Shown here piece by piece: positions 16,399-25,718 of a DNA stretch of 64,000 nt (position 1 is its first letter; the number at the start of each line of letters is the position of its first letter). This DNA is from CAWHXG01 sp963833235 (lineage in GTDB: Bacteria > Pseudomonadota > Alphaproteobacteria > Rhodobacterales > Rhodobacteraceae): contig CAWHXG010000006.1 in the NCBI GenBank assembly GCA_963833235.1, positions 248,001 through 312,000 on the forward strand, written 5' to 3'. The notes under the pieces are model-generated. The model saw only the letters and a program-made list of their open reading frames with translations, searched no databases and was not told the origin of the DNA. The position numbers and the translations under genes were made by a program.

Positions 16399-17712
16399 TC
16401 AGGCGGTCGCCTTGTCCAGCGCCTGATCGAGATCGGCGATCAGGTCGTCGGCATCCTCGATCCCGATCGACAGCCGCACCACGTTCGGCGCCGCCCCCGC
16501 CGCGACCTGCTGCTCGACCGAGAGCTGCCGGTGGGTGGTGGAGGCCGAATGGATGACCAGGCTGCGCGTGTCGCCGAGATTGGCGACGTGGCTGAAGATC
16601 TCGAGCGCGTCCACCAGCCGCACGCAATTGTCGAACCCGCCCTTGACCCCGAAGGTAAAGAGCGCGCCCGCGCCGTGCGGGCAGATTGCCGCCATCCGGT
16701 CGTGATAGGGCGAGGAGGGCAGCCCGGCATAGGTGACGAAGTCCACGCGCGGGTCCTTCTCGAGCCAGGTCGCGACCTTCACCGCGTTCTCCACATGGCG
16801 CTGCATCCTAAGCGACAGCGTCTCGATCCCCATCAGCGTGTAGTGCGCGGCCTGCGGGTTCATGGTCATGCCGAGGTCGCGCAAGCCGATGGCGATGCCG
16901 TGGAAGGTGAAGGCGAGGCTGCCGAACGTCTCGTGGAACTTCATGCCGTGATAGGCGGGCTCGGGGTCGCTCAGGCTGGGGAACTTGCCGGAGGCCGACC
17001 AGTCGAACGTGCCGCTGTCGACGATGACGCCGCCGGTGACGGTGCCGTTGCCGGTGAGGTACTTGGTGGTGGAATGCACCACCAGCGTCGCGCCGTGCTC
17101 GATGGGCCGGCAGAGATAGGGCGTGGCACTGGTGTTGTCCACGATCAGCGGCAGGCCGGCCTTGTCGGCGACCTTGGCCACGGCGTCCAGATCGGTGATG
17201 TAGCCGCCGGGATTGGCGATGCTCTCGCAGAAGACCGCGCGGGTGTCGTCGTCGATGGCGGCCTCGATGGCATCGAGGTCGTCGAAGTCAACGAAGGTGC
17301 AGGACCAGCCGAAGCGCTTGATCGTCTGGGTGAACTGGGTGACCGTGCCGCCGTAGAGCCGTGTGGAGGCGACGATGTTGCGCCCTGGGCCCATCAGGGG
17401 GAAAAGCGCCATGATCTGCGCCGCATGCCCCGATGAGCAGCCGACGGCGCCCGCGCCGCCTTCCAGGGTCGCGACCCGCTCCTGCAGCACCGCAACGGTG
17501 GGGTTGGTGAGGCGGGAATAGATGAAGCCCACCTCCTGCAGGTTGAAGAGGGACGCGGCGTGCGCGGCGTCGCGAAAGACATAGGCGGTGGTCTGGTAGA
17601 TCGGGGTCTGGCGGGCGCCTGTCGCGGGGTCCGGCCGGGCGCCGGCATGGACCTGCAGCGTGTCGAAGCCGTGGCGCGGCGCGGCCTCGGCGGGGTCTGT
17701 CGTCTCGGACAT
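16399..17712 (-). CDS. metY: O-acetylhomoserine sulfhydrylase
   Basis: A 437-residue PLP enzyme of the Cys/Met metabolism family that makes homocysteine from O-acetylhomoserine and sulfide in methionine synthesis. The length matches MetY better than the shorter cystathionine synthases. The N-terminus reads HGFDTLQVHAGARPDPATGA, the cofactor-binding SSGHAAQ segment lies near residue 92, and the PLP lysine is in VHSTTKYLTGNG (Lys about 214). ASTTHRQLS near 380 is typical of the sulfhydrylase group. No SAM-responsive riboswitch could be recognised in the upstream region. The gene stands alone. Confidence 0.92.
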   Translation of the reverse strand: MSETTDPAEAAPRHGFDTLQVHAGARPDPATGARQTPIYQTTAYVFRDAAHAASLFNLQEVGFIYSRLTNPTVAVLQERVATLEGGAGAVGCSSGHAAQIMALFPLMGPGRNIVASTRLYGGTVTQFTQTIKRFGWSCTFVDFDDLDAIEAAIDDDTRAVFCESIANPGGYITDLDAVAKVADKAGLPLIVDNTSATPYLCRPIEHGATLVVHSTTKYLTGNGTVTGGVIVDSGTFDWSASGKFPSLSDPEPAYHGMKFHETFGSLAFTFHGIAIGLRDLGMTMNPQAAHYTLMGIETLSLRMQRHVENAVKVATWLEKDPRVDFVTYAGLPSSPYHDRMAAICPHGAGALFTFGVKGGFDNCVRLVDALEIFSHVANLGDTRSLVIHSASTTHRQLSVEQQVAAGAAPNVVRLSIGIEDADDLIADLDQALDKATA

Positions 17713-18160
17713 CCTGTCCTCCCTGGTCGGTATGTGGCCGCACGCCTAACCGAAAGGCGGGCGGGTGAACAGATGTCGGGGACCCCGGAGTGTGCGAGCG
17801 CCGTTAACCCGATCTTCGAACGGTTCGGGCGAGGGTGCGGGATGTGTGGATGGCGCGGGGTGCCGATGCGGCGGCCGGGTGTGGCCGGGGGCGGGACGGC
17901 GTAGCCTTGACCGCGGGGCCCGCACAACCCTAGGGTCTGTGCGCCTGCACGGCCGGATCCGTATGAGAAGGAGCGACGCCCCATGCGCGTGCCGATAGGC
18001 GCCTCGGCCGCCGTCTCGAGCCCGGATCGGCTTGGCCCGAGCAGTGGCGTGCTGCGGCCGCGCCAGGCCTCGCCGCGGCCAGCGTCGCAGGCGAGGCTTG
18101 CGACCGGGTGGGACGGCGACCACCGTGCTTTGGTATTGGCCGGTGCTCCTTGGCTAAGCC
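17713..18160. other. 448-base region between metY and the LivH-like gene
   Basis: This must hold the metY promoter (leftward) and a promoter for the divergent permease pair. The stretch 17780-17850 is the least GC-rich part and contains GTTAAC and TTCGAACGGTTCG, which includes the palindrome TTCGAA. No RNA gene, riboswitch or credible open frame is visible. Confidence 0.4.
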
Positions 18161-19993
18161 ATGACGCTACGGCAGTTTTTTGCGGGCCGAACGCCGGTGC
18201 CTGACGATCCGGCGATGGGCGAGAAGGGGCGGGAGCGGCTGGCCGCGGCTCTGGAGCGGGCCCGTTCCAGGCACGGCGACGGCGGCGATCCCGGCGCCGG
18301 AAGCCCGCATCGCGGAGAGCCTTTCGCGCCGTCGCCGCGGCTGGATCCGCCGGCGCGGCCGTCCGGCCTACGCAGCGGCCCCGTCGCCGCGGCCAATGCA
18401 GCCGCCCCGCCGCGGCCGCCGCGCCAGCCCAAGCCGACCACGCGATACCCGCAGAAGGCGAGTGCTGTAGCGGGCGGGGCGGGGCCTCGGATTGAGGACA
18501 CCCCTGGCCCCGCCCCTGCGTCGCCGGGGGCACCGGGCAGCGGCTTTGCCTCGTTGGGCGGCGGTGCCCGTTCGGCCCCGGCCTTGCCGGGTGCGATGGA
18601 CCCGGACGGCCACCCTCCGGGACCGCCGGCAACCCAGGGGCCGCCCGCCGCCGATCGCGGTGCGCCGATGCCCGTGGGGTTGGCGCCGTTCGCCCGTTCG
18701 AACGCGTCCGCCCAGCCGTCGGACGAGACGCGCGGTCCGCAGCCCCTCAGGTTGGGGGCGGATGACCACGTCGGCGGGGCAGCGGCGCCTCCGGTGCCGC
18801 GGCCGATGTCAGCGTCGCGGCCCGTGTCAGCGCCGCGCCCCATGTCAGCACCGGTTGCGCCGGCGGCCGCGCTCAACGCAGCCCGGCCCCCGCCGGCACC
18901 GGAGGCGGCGCCGGCGGTCGAGAGAACCGCGCCCGTCGCCCTGTCGCGCATCCAATCCGCTGATGCGGAGCCCCGGGAGGCCCCATTTGCAGAAACGGGG
19001 GCGGTCAGGCCTGCAAGACTGCTGCCCTGGAGCCTGCTTCCGCTGGCTGCGCTTGCCGGGCTGCTGGCCCTCTGGCTCACGCCAGGCGGGCTCGCGCCGT
19101 CCGCTCCCAGACTTGCGGGGGCCTTCGCTGGCTGGGCCATGGCGACCGGTGCCGGGCTTGCGGCCGGCTTGACCCTCTTTCTTCCCGTGGCCGGCCTCGC
19201 GCACCTCTACAGGCGCACCGGCGTCGTGGGGTTCGCGCAGGGCGCCCTTGCCGGGCTGGGGGGGCTTGCCGCGCTCGCCGTCGCGGCAGAGATGGCAGGC
19301 AGCGCGGGCACTGGGCTGCCCGAGACGGTGCTGCTGGCCCTGGCCGCCGCCGCCCTTCTGCCGGCCTTTCTGGCGCTCGGCCTGGCAATGGCGTTGCTTA
19401 GACCCCTGCGGCGCAATCCCCTTGCGGCCACGGCGATGATGCTGGCGATCATGGCGGGCCTCGCGGCGATCCGCCCCGGGCTGGCACCCGGTATCGCGAT
19501 GCCATCGCTGCCATGGCCCGATGCCGGCGGTCCGCCGGGCCTCGGCCTGCCGCTGCTCCTTGCGGGCGGCATCGGGCTTGCGGTGGCCGGGCTGATCCTG
19601 CTGGGCGGGCGGCCGCGCCGCGAGCCGCCCCGGTCGCGACACCGGCTGGAACGGCCGCCGCGCGCGCCCGGGCTGGTGGCGGCGACCGGGCTGGCCGCGC
19701 TTCTGGCGGGGCTCGGCGGCGGGCTCTGGGCGCTGCAGGGCGGCGATACCGGGCAGGGCGCGGGGATGGCGTTGCTGCTTCCGGTTCTGCTTGCGGCGGC
19801 GATGGGGGGCCTGGGCTCCCGCGAGGGCGCGCTGCTCGCGTCGCTGCTGCTGGGGCTGACGCAGGCCTATGGCTCCGCGATTGGTGGCGAAGCGGGCCGG
19901 TGGGCGCCGGTCGCCCTGACTTGCGCGGTGCTGCTGCTGCGGCCGCGCGGGCTGCTCGGCCAGCGCGTGCCATCGGCGGACGCGGCGGAATGA
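18161..19993 (+). CDS. LivH-like permease with a long disordered N-terminal extension
   Basis: A 610-residue protein. Residues about 1-286 are low complexity, rich in Pro, Ala and Gly, with short repeats such as RPMSASRPVSAPRPMSAP. The rest is a membrane domain of about eight to nine segments. FAQGALAGLGGLAALAV near residue 365 recalls the inner-membrane signature of the branched-chain amino acid permease LivH, and the protein ends in LLLRPRGLLGQR as many LivH/LivM proteins do. The match is weak and divergent. No ribosome site stands out at the ATG, so a later start is possible. It overlaps the next gene by ATGA. No ATPase or binding protein lies nearby. Confidence 0.5.
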   Translation: MTLRQFFAGRTPVPDDPAMGEKGRERLAAALERARSRHGDGGDPGAGSPHRGEPFAPSPRLDPPARPSGLRSGPVAAANAAAPPRPPRQPKPTTRYPQKASAVAGGAGPRIEDTPGPAPASPGAPGSGFASLGGGARSAPALPGAMDPDGHPPGPPATQGPPAADRGAPMPVGLAPFARSNASAQPSDETRGPQPLRLGADDHVGGAAAPPVPRPMSASRPVSAPRPMSAPVAPAAALNAARPPPAPEAAPAVERTAPVALSRIQSADAEPREAPFAETGAVRPARLLPWSLLPLAALAGLLALWLTPGGLAPSAPRLAGAFAGWAMATGAGLAAGLTLFLPVAGLAHLYRRTGVVGFAQGALAGLGGLAALAVAAEMAGSAGTGLPETVLLALAAAALLPAFLALGLAMALLRPLRRNPLAATAMMLAIMAGLAAIRPGLAPGIAMPSLPWPDAGGPPGLGLPLLLAGGIGLAVAGLILLGGRPRREPPRSRHRLERPPRAPGLVAATGLAALLAGLGGGLWALQGGDTGQGAGMALLLPVLLAAAMGGLGSREGALLASLLLGLTQAYGSAIGGEAGRWAPVALTCAVLLLRPRGLLGQRVPSADAAE

Positions 19994-20964
19994 GCGTGCT
20001 GCGGGCGACCGTGCTGATCCTCGCCTTCGGCACGTTGGTGGCGGTGCCATGGCTCTTCGGCGGCCGCGCGGCGATGGCTCTCGCAGTGCAGGTCGCCCTG
20101 CTGTCGGTGGTGGCGCTCTCTGCCGGGATCGTCTGGACCCGGCTCGGGGCGGTGAGCCTGGCGCAGCCGATCTTCTTCGCGATGGGCAGCCTCGGCGCGC
20201 TTTCCGGCGCAAGGATCGCGCCCGATCTTACCGGGTTGCCCGCGCTTCTGACGGGGGGCGGTTTCGGCGTGCTGGCCGCGGCGGGGCTGGCCCTGCTGCT
20301 GGGCGGCGCCACCTTGCGCGCCGGCCCCATGGTTCTCGGCCTAGCGGCGGCGGTGCTGGCGATCCTCGCCGGCCTGCCGGGAGGTCCGGGCGATGCCGCC
20401 TTTGCGCTGGCCGGCCCGGCGCCGGCGCTGCCGCCCTGGCTTTCCGGCACGGCGGCGCTGCGCCCGGGCACGTTGGGTGGCCTGCCGATCACCGGGGATC
20501 TCGTGCGGTTCTTGGGGCTGATGGCGGCGTGCCTTGGCCTCCTGCTCGCCGCCGCCGGCGCCGCCCGGCCAGGGCGCCCGCCCGATGGCGCTGAAGCGCC
20601 CGGTAGCCTGCCCCGCGATCTAGCGGTCTTCTGCCTCGCCGCGGCGTTCGCGGCGGCGGCGGGTGTGCTCGCCGCCCTCTGGCTCGGCAGCGCGCCGCCG
20701 CGCGGAGTGCTCGGCGTCGAGGCCGGCCTTGCGGTGCTCGCGGCGGCGGTCCTCGGGGGGCCGGGGCGGCGCGCGGGTGCCCTTCCGGGCGCCGCGGCCG
20801 TGGTGCTGCTGGTGGCCTTCGGGCCGGAACTCGCGGCGCCCCTAGGGGCGGGCCTGCAGGGCCGGTGGCTCGACCCTTCCAAGGTGGACGTCTGGAAGCT
20901 CTGGCTGGCGCTCGGCGTCGCACTGGCCCTGCTGCTGCGGATGCGGCGCGCCCCGGGCCGCTAG
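19990..20964 (+). CDS. LivM-like permease, divergent
   Basis: A 324-residue membrane protein with about nine hydrophobic segments. The segment AGIVWTRLGAVSLAQPIFFAMGSLGAL near residue 45 fits the position and pattern of the LivM signature (a G-x-x-S/N-x-x-x-x-x-F/x-x-x-G run), and the tail VDVWKLWLALGVALALLLRMR is also LivM-like. Translation is coupled to the LivH-like gene through an ATGA overlap. Together they would form the membrane part of a HAAT-family importer, but the soluble parts are not in the window, so the substrate and even transport activity are unproven. Confidence 0.5.
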   Translation: MSVLRATVLILAFGTLVAVPWLFGGRAAMALAVQVALLSVVALSAGIVWTRLGAVSLAQPIFFAMGSLGALSGARIAPDLTGLPALLTGGGFGVLAAAGLALLLGGATLRAGPMVLGLAAAVLAILAGLPGGPGDAAFALAGPAPALPPWLSGTAALRPGTLGGLPITGDLVRFLGLMAACLGLLLAAAGAARPGRPPDGAEAPGSLPRDLAVFCLAAAFAAAAGVLAALWLGSAPPRGVLGVEAGLAVLAAAVLGGPGRRAGALPGAAAVVLLVAFGPELAAPLGAGLQGRWLDPSKVDVWKLWLALGVALALLLRMRRAPGR

Positions 20965-20972
20965 GCGATGCT

Positions 20973-20991
20973 GCCTGCCACACGGGCAGGC
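20973..20991 (+). terminator. Hairpin behind the LivM-like gene
   Basis: GCCTGCC at 20973-20979 pairs with GGCAGGC at 20985-20991 around a five-base loop, nine bases after the stop codon. The stem is only 7 bp and has no T-run, so it is a candidate only. Confidence 0.4.
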
Positions 20992-21104
20992 CCACCCCGA
21001 TTGCAGCATTGTGACCCGCTTCGGCCCTCAAGCGGCGGCAATTCGCTTTGACTGCGCGTCATATGTGCTAACTCACCGACATAATCGCCAACACAGATCG
21101 GAGA

Positions 21105-22346
21105 ATGCCGGTGCGCCTGCCCGTGAAGGCCATCCTCGCCGGCCTCGTCCTCGCCTTGCAATCCGCCGCCCCCGCCGCCGCGCAGGGCGGGCCTTCGGGC
21201 GTCGCCACCGATTGGGTCGAGGCGCGCGCCGTCTCGGAAACCGTTCCGGTCTTCGCCGAGATCGTGGCGACCCGCGAAAGCGGGGTCGCCGTCCGGGTCG
21301 CGGGCGTGGTCGACGAGGTCATGGTCCGCGTCGGCGAGGTGGTGGAGGCCGGGCAGGCACTGGCGCGGCTCGATACCGAATTGCTGGAGATTGAGCTGAA
21401 CCAGAGCCGCGCCGCCACCGCCGAGGCCGAGGCCGGCGTGGAGGTGGCGAACGCCACGCTGATCCTCGGGGAGCGTGGCTTTGCGCGGGTCGAGGGCCTG
21501 CGTGGCACCAATGCCTTCAGCCAGGGGGCGTTCGACGACCGCGAGGGCGCGGTGGCGCAGGCCCGCGGGCAACTGGCGCAGGCCCGTGCCAGGCTCGCCA
21601 GCGCCGAAGCGGCGGCCGCCGAGGCCGCCTACAACCTCGACCGCGCCACCATTCGCGCGCCGTTCCATGGCGCGATCCTGGAGGTTGCGCTCGACAGCGG
21701 CGAATACGTGCAGCCGGGCAGCCTGGCCGCAACGCTCGTCGATATCCGCGACGTGGAGGTGGAGGCGGCGGTGCCGGCCCGCTACATCGCGGCCCTGAGC
21801 ACCGGCCAGCAGATCGACGGCCAGACCGAGGATGGCGACGCGCTGCGCCTGACCGTGCGTGCGCTTCTGCCGACGGAATCCACCGCCACCCGCACCCGCC
21901 CCGTGCGTCTGACCGCCGATCTGGGGCAGGCTGCAACGCCGGTGGCCATCGGCCAGTCGGTGACGGTGCAGATCCCGGTCACGGAAGCGCGCGACGCGCT
22001 GCTGGTGCCGAAGGACGCGCTGATCCAGGGGCGCGGCGGCTGGCAGGCCTTCGTCCACGAGGACGGCAAGGCGGTGCCGCGCGACGTGGCCATCGGCGCC
22101 AGCTTCGGGCCGGGGTTCGAAGTGGTCTCGGGGCTTGCGGCTGGCGACGAGGTGGTCGTGCGGGGCAACGAGCGGCTGCGCCCGGGGCAGGAGATCGCGC
22201 CGGACCCGGTGCGGCCCGCCCCCGGCGCCGCTGTCGGGGCCGCCGCCGGGGCCGACGGCGCGGGCGACGGCGCGGACGCGAGCCGCACGGCGGATGCCTC
22301 TGGTACGGCCCCTGACGCCGACGCCGCCGCCCCCGTAGCCGAGTAG
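21105..22346 (+). CDS. RND efflux pump periplasmic adaptor
   Basis: A 413-residue membrane-fusion protein that links an RND pump to an outer-membrane channel. Residues 1-27 are a signal peptide ending AAAQG without a lipobox cysteine. The biotinyl-lipoyl half VRVAGVVDEVMVRVGEVVEAG near residue 62 and its partner ATIRAPFHGAILEVALDSGE near 180 flank an Ala/Glu-rich helical hairpin (95-175). Beta-barrel and membrane-proximal domains follow, and the last 40 residues are Ala/Asp-rich linker. It precedes the RND gene by 11 bases. The upstream 20997-21104 stretch is A+T-richer and contains TTGACT near 21048, which may belong to the promoter. Confidence 0.9.
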   Translation: MPVRLPVKAILAGLVLALQSAAPAAAQGGPSGVATDWVEARAVSETVPVFAEIVATRESGVAVRVAGVVDEVMVRVGEVVEAGQALARLDTELLEIELNQSRAATAEAEAGVEVANATLILGERGFARVEGLRGTNAFSQGAFDDREGAVAQARGQLAQARARLASAEAAAAEAAYNLDRATIRAPFHGAILEVALDSGEYVQPGSLAATLVDIRDVEVEAAVPARYIAALSTGQQIDGQTEDGDALRLTVRALLPTESTATRTRPVRLTADLGQAATPVAIGQSVTVQIPVTEARDALLVPKDALIQGRGGWQAFVHEDGKAVPRDVAIGASFGPGFEVVSGLAAGDEVVVRGNERLRPGQEIAPDPVRPAPGAAVGAAAGADGAGDGADASRTADASGTAPDADAAAPVAE

Positions 22347-22357
22347 GACGCGCGCCC

Positions 22358-25300
22358 ATGGACCCGATCCGCATCGCCATCGAACGCCCCATCGCCGTTG
22401 TCGCGGTGGTGATCATGGCGATCCTTTTCGGCGTCCTCGCGCTCAGCCGCATCCCCATCCAGCTGGCCCCCGACGTGCGCAAGCCCATCGTGGTGATCGA
22501 GACCGCCTGGCCGGGCGCGGCGCCGGCGGAGGTCGAGCGCGAGATCGTCAATCCGCAGGAAGAGGCGCTGCGCGGTCTCGAGGGGCTCGAGATCATGACC
22601 TCTCGGTCGCGCAGCGGCGAGGCGGAGATCACGCTGGAATTCGCCATCGGCGCCGACATGGGCCAGACGCTGCTGCTGGTCAGCAACCGGCTCGACAGGG
22701 TCAACGGGTATCCCGAGGAGGCCAGCGAACCCTCGCTCGACACCTCGGGCGCCGATGACAGCCCCATCGCCTGGGTGCTCCTGACCGCGGCGGAAGGCAA
22801 CGACACGCCGCTGCCGCGCTACGGCGACTTCGTGGAGGACGTGGTGAAGGAGCGGCTGGAACGGGTCGACGGCGTCTCGGCCGTCAACGTCTTCGGCGGG
22901 GTCAGCCGCGAGTTGCAGATCATCGTGCGCCCCGAGGACCTCTCCCGCTTCGGCCTCACCATCTCGGAGATCGTCACGCGCCTGCGCTCCGAGAACGTCT
23001 CCGTCTCGGCGGGCGACGTCGATGAGGGCAAGCGGCGCTACGTGGTGCGGGCCGAGGGCGCGCTCAACACCATCGAAGCGGTGCGCGGCGTGGTCCTGCG
23101 CTCGGAGCGCGGCGGCGCGGAAGGGCTGGGCCCACGCGGCCGGCTGCGCCTGGGCGACGTGGCCGACGTGCAGTTCGGCTTCAAGGAAAGCCGCGCCCGC
23201 CTGCGCTTTCGCGGCGAGCCGAGCCTCGCCTTCAACGTGGTGCGTGAGAACGGCGCCAACGTGATCGCGGTGATGGCCGACATCAAGGCGGTGCTGGCGG
23301 AGCTGGCCGAGGGGCCGGTGGCCGCGCGCGGCCTGAAGATGGAGCAGGTCTACGACGAGACCGTCTATATAGAGGGCGCCATAGACCTCGTCGTGCAGAA
23401 CATCTGGATCGGGGGCGTGCTGGCGGCCGGCGTGCTGATGCTGTTCCTGCGCTCGCCCGCCGCGACGCTGGTGGTGTCGCTGGCCATCCCCGTCTCGATC
23501 GTGGCGACCTTCGTGGCCATGGCCGCGACGGGGCGGACGCTCAACGTGATCTCGCTCGCCGGCATCGCCTTCGCCGTGGGGATGATCGTGGATGCCGCCA
23601 TTGTGGTGCTCGAGAACATCTATCGTCTGCGCGAGCAGGGGCGGCCCATGCGCGAGGCGGCGTATCTCGGGGCCAAGCAGGTGTGGGGCGCGATCCTCGT
23701 CTCGGCGCTGACGACGGTGATGGTCTTCATCCCGATCCTCGTGATGAAGCTCGAGGCCGGCCAGCTCTTTCGCGACATCGCGGTCGCGATCTCCGTCTCT
23801 GTTGTGCTCTCGCTGCTGGTGGCGGTCACGGTGATCCCGGCGCTCGCCTCGCGGCTTCTGCGCAATGCGGGGCAATCGGCACCCCTGCGGCTGCCGGGGA
23901 TCGACCATGCCGCGGCCGGCTTCACCGCCGCCGTCATGGCCTACACCCGCCTCACCGTGCGCTACCGCGGGGCGGGGCTGGCCATGGTCGCGGCCATCGC
24001 GGGCACGGCCATCGCGGCCTCGCTGATCTTCCTGCCGAAGCTCGAATACCTGCCGGAGGGCAACCGCAACCTTGTGTTCGGCCTGATCATCCCGCCGCCT
24101 GGCTACAACCTGGAGACCACCGAAACCATCGCCCAGCGGATCGAAGGCGTCGCGCGTCCGCTCTGGGAGGCCGCGCCCGATGCGGCGACGGCGGAGGGTC
24201 TGCCGTCCCTGTCGAGCTTCTTCTTCGTGGCGACACCGGGCAACAGCTTCGTCGGCGCCGCGGCGGTGGACGGCACCCGCGTGGGCGAGCTGATCCCGAT
24301 CCTCTCGAGGCCGATCTTCGCGGAGCCCGGCACCTTCGGCTTCATGACCCAGCCCTCGCTCTTCGGGCGCGGGGTGGGCGGCGGGCGCACGATCGAGCTG
24401 AACGTCTCGGGGCAGGACCTGAACGACATTCTCGCCGTCGCGGGGCAGGCGGCCGGGATCGTCAGCGGCCTCTTGCCGCGCAGCGAGGGCCACCAGTTCC
24501 GCCCCATCCCGGGGCTGGAGCTTGGCGCGCCCGAGGTGCGGCTGCTGCCGGACAGGCTGCGGCTGGCCGATGCCGGCGTGGGCACCGCCGCGCTGGCCGC
24601 GTCGGTCGACGCCTACAACGACGGGCTGCGCGTGGCCGAGGTGACCGTGGGCGCCGACCGGATCGACCTGACCCTGAAGGGCGCCGTGGCCGACGGGCGG
24701 CGCACCCAGGACGTGGGCAGCTTTCCCATCGTCACCCCCTCTGGCGCGATCCTGCCGGTCTCGGCCCTGGCGGAGGTGCAGGTGACCGCGGGGCCGACGG
24801 AGATCCGCCACCGCGACCGGCTGCGCACCGTCACGCTGGAGGTGCGCCCCTCGGCGGCGCTGCCGCTGGAATCGGCCGTGGAGATGCTGGAGACCGACGT
24901 GATCGCAGCCCTGGAAGAGCGCGGCCTGCCCGACGGCGTGCGCATGACCGTGTCGGGCACCGCCGACCAGCTGAGCCAGACCTGGGAGGCGATCCAGATC
25001 AACCTGCTGGTCGCCATGGTCATCGTGTTCCTCGTGATGGCGATCCTCTTCGAAAGCTTCGTGCTGCCGCTGGTGATCATGATCTCGGTGCCCGTGGCCG
25101 CGGCGGGGGGCGTGGGCGGGCTGGCGTTGCTGAACACGTTCCAGACCCAGCCGCTCGACATGCTGACCCTGCTTGGCTTCGTGATCCTGGTGGGCATCGT
25201 GGTGAACAACGCGATCCTGATCGTGCACCAGTCGCTCTTTCATCTGCGCGAGGAGGGCATGGCGCCCATCGCCGCGATCGAGGAGGCGACCCGCAACCGC

Positions 25301-25537
25301 ATCCGCCCGATCTTCATGTCGACGCTGACCTCCGTCTGCGGGATGCTGCCGCTGGTGGTTTTCCCCGGCGAGGGCTCGGAGCTTTACCGGGGCCTTGGCG
25401 CGGTGGTCGTGGGGGGCCTGTCGATGTCGGCTTTCCTGACGCTGCTGACGGTGCCGCCGCTCCTGCGGCTTTGCCTCGTTGCGGCGCCAGAGGAGCGCCC
25501 GGCGTCCGCGCAGGCTGCCCCGGCTCCGGCGGAGTAG
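22358..25537 (+). CDS. RND multidrug efflux permease, AcrB/HAE-like
   Basis: A 1,059-residue inner-membrane proton-driven efflux protein with the usual twelve membrane segments and two large periplasmic loops. The N-terminus IAIERPIAVVAVVIMAIL and the segment AIPVSIVATFVAMAATG near 380 are typical. In transmembrane helix 4 the usual Asp-Asp pair reads GMIVDAAIVVLENI, so the second acidic residue is Ala (near residue 412). The helix 10 region reads NTFQTQPLDMLTLLGFVILV and keeps the family pattern. It forms an operon with the adaptor; no outer-membrane channel or regulator gene is adjacent. Substrates cannot be told from sequence. Confidence 0.92.
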   Translation: MDPIRIAIERPIAVVAVVIMAILFGVLALSRIPIQLAPDVRKPIVVIETAWPGAAPAEVEREIVNPQEEALRGLEGLEIMTSRSRSGEAEITLEFAIGADMGQTLLLVSNRLDRVNGYPEEASEPSLDTSGADDSPIAWVLLTAAEGNDTPLPRYGDFVEDVVKERLERVDGVSAVNVFGGVSRELQIIVRPEDLSRFGLTISEIVTRLRSENVSVSAGDVDEGKRRYVVRAEGALNTIEAVRGVVLRSERGGAEGLGPRGRLRLGDVADVQFGFKESRARLRFRGEPSLAFNVVRENGANVIAVMADIKAVLAELAEGPVAARGLKMEQVYDETVYIEGAIDLVVQNIWIGGVLAAGVLMLFLRSPAATLVVSLAIPVSIVATFVAMAATGRTLNVISLAGIAFAVGMIVDAAIVVLENIYRLREQGRPMREAAYLGAKQVWGAILVSALTTVMVFIPILVMKLEAGQLFRDIAVAISVSVVLSLLVAVTVIPALASRLLRNAGQSAPLRLPGIDHAAAGFTAAVMAYTRLTVRYRGAGLAMVAAIAGTAIAASLIFLPKLEYLPEGNRNLVFGLIIPPPGYNLETTETIAQRIEGVARPLWEAAPDAATAEGLPSLSSFFFVATPGNSFVGAAAVDGTRVGELIPILSRPIFAEPGTFGFMTQPSLFGRGVGGGRTIELNVSGQDLNDILAVAGQAAGIVSGLLPRSEGHQFRPIPGLELGAPEVRLLPDRLRLADAGVGTAALAASVDAYNDGLRVAEVTVGADRIDLTLKGAVADGRRTQDVGSFPIVTPSGAILPVSALAEVQVTAGPTEIRHRDRLRTVTLEVRPSAALPLESAVEMLETDVIAALEERGLPDGVRMTVSGTADQLSQTWEAIQINLLVAMVIVFLVMAILFESFVLPLVIMISVPVAAAGGVGGLALLNTFQTQPLDMLTLLGFVILVGIVVNNAILIVHQSLFHLREEGMAPIAAIEEATRNRIRPIFMSTLTSVCGMLPLVVFPGEGSELYRGLGAVVVGGLSMSAFLTLLTVPPLLRLCLVAAPEERPASAQAAPAPAE

Positions 25538-25645
25538 GGCGCGGCGGCGACCGGCAGGCGCGCGCGACCTGTCTTCCCCCGCTTCACCGTGCCGATTGCG
25601 CCATGGGAGCCGATATAAAGCGCACCCTCGCGGCAGATCGCGCGG

Positions 25646-25662
25646 GCCCTTCCATGAAGGGC
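25646..25662. terminator. Hairpin between the RND gene and adk
   Basis: GCCCTTC at 25646-25652 pairs with GAAGGGC at 25656-25662 around the loop CAT. It lies in the 181-base gap between two convergent genes and is the best terminator candidate there, although there is no T-run. Confidence 0.4.
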
Positions 25663-25718
25663 ACCGCGCCACGCTTGGGGCTTCGGGGGCCCGCGGATGC
25701 GCCCGGGTAAGCGCCTGC

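Noticed and set aside
17713..17830. SAM-II or SAM/SAH riboswitch upstream of metY
   Set aside because: These are common in alphaproteobacterial methionine genes, so I looked, but the conserved core sequences and the pseudoknot partners could not be found.
21782..25672. A 1,296-codon open frame antisense to the RND pump genes
   Set aside because: It is very rich in His, Arg, Gln, Gly and Asp, has no ribosome site and mirrors the GC-rich third positions of the pump genes. Long antisense frames are common in such DNA.
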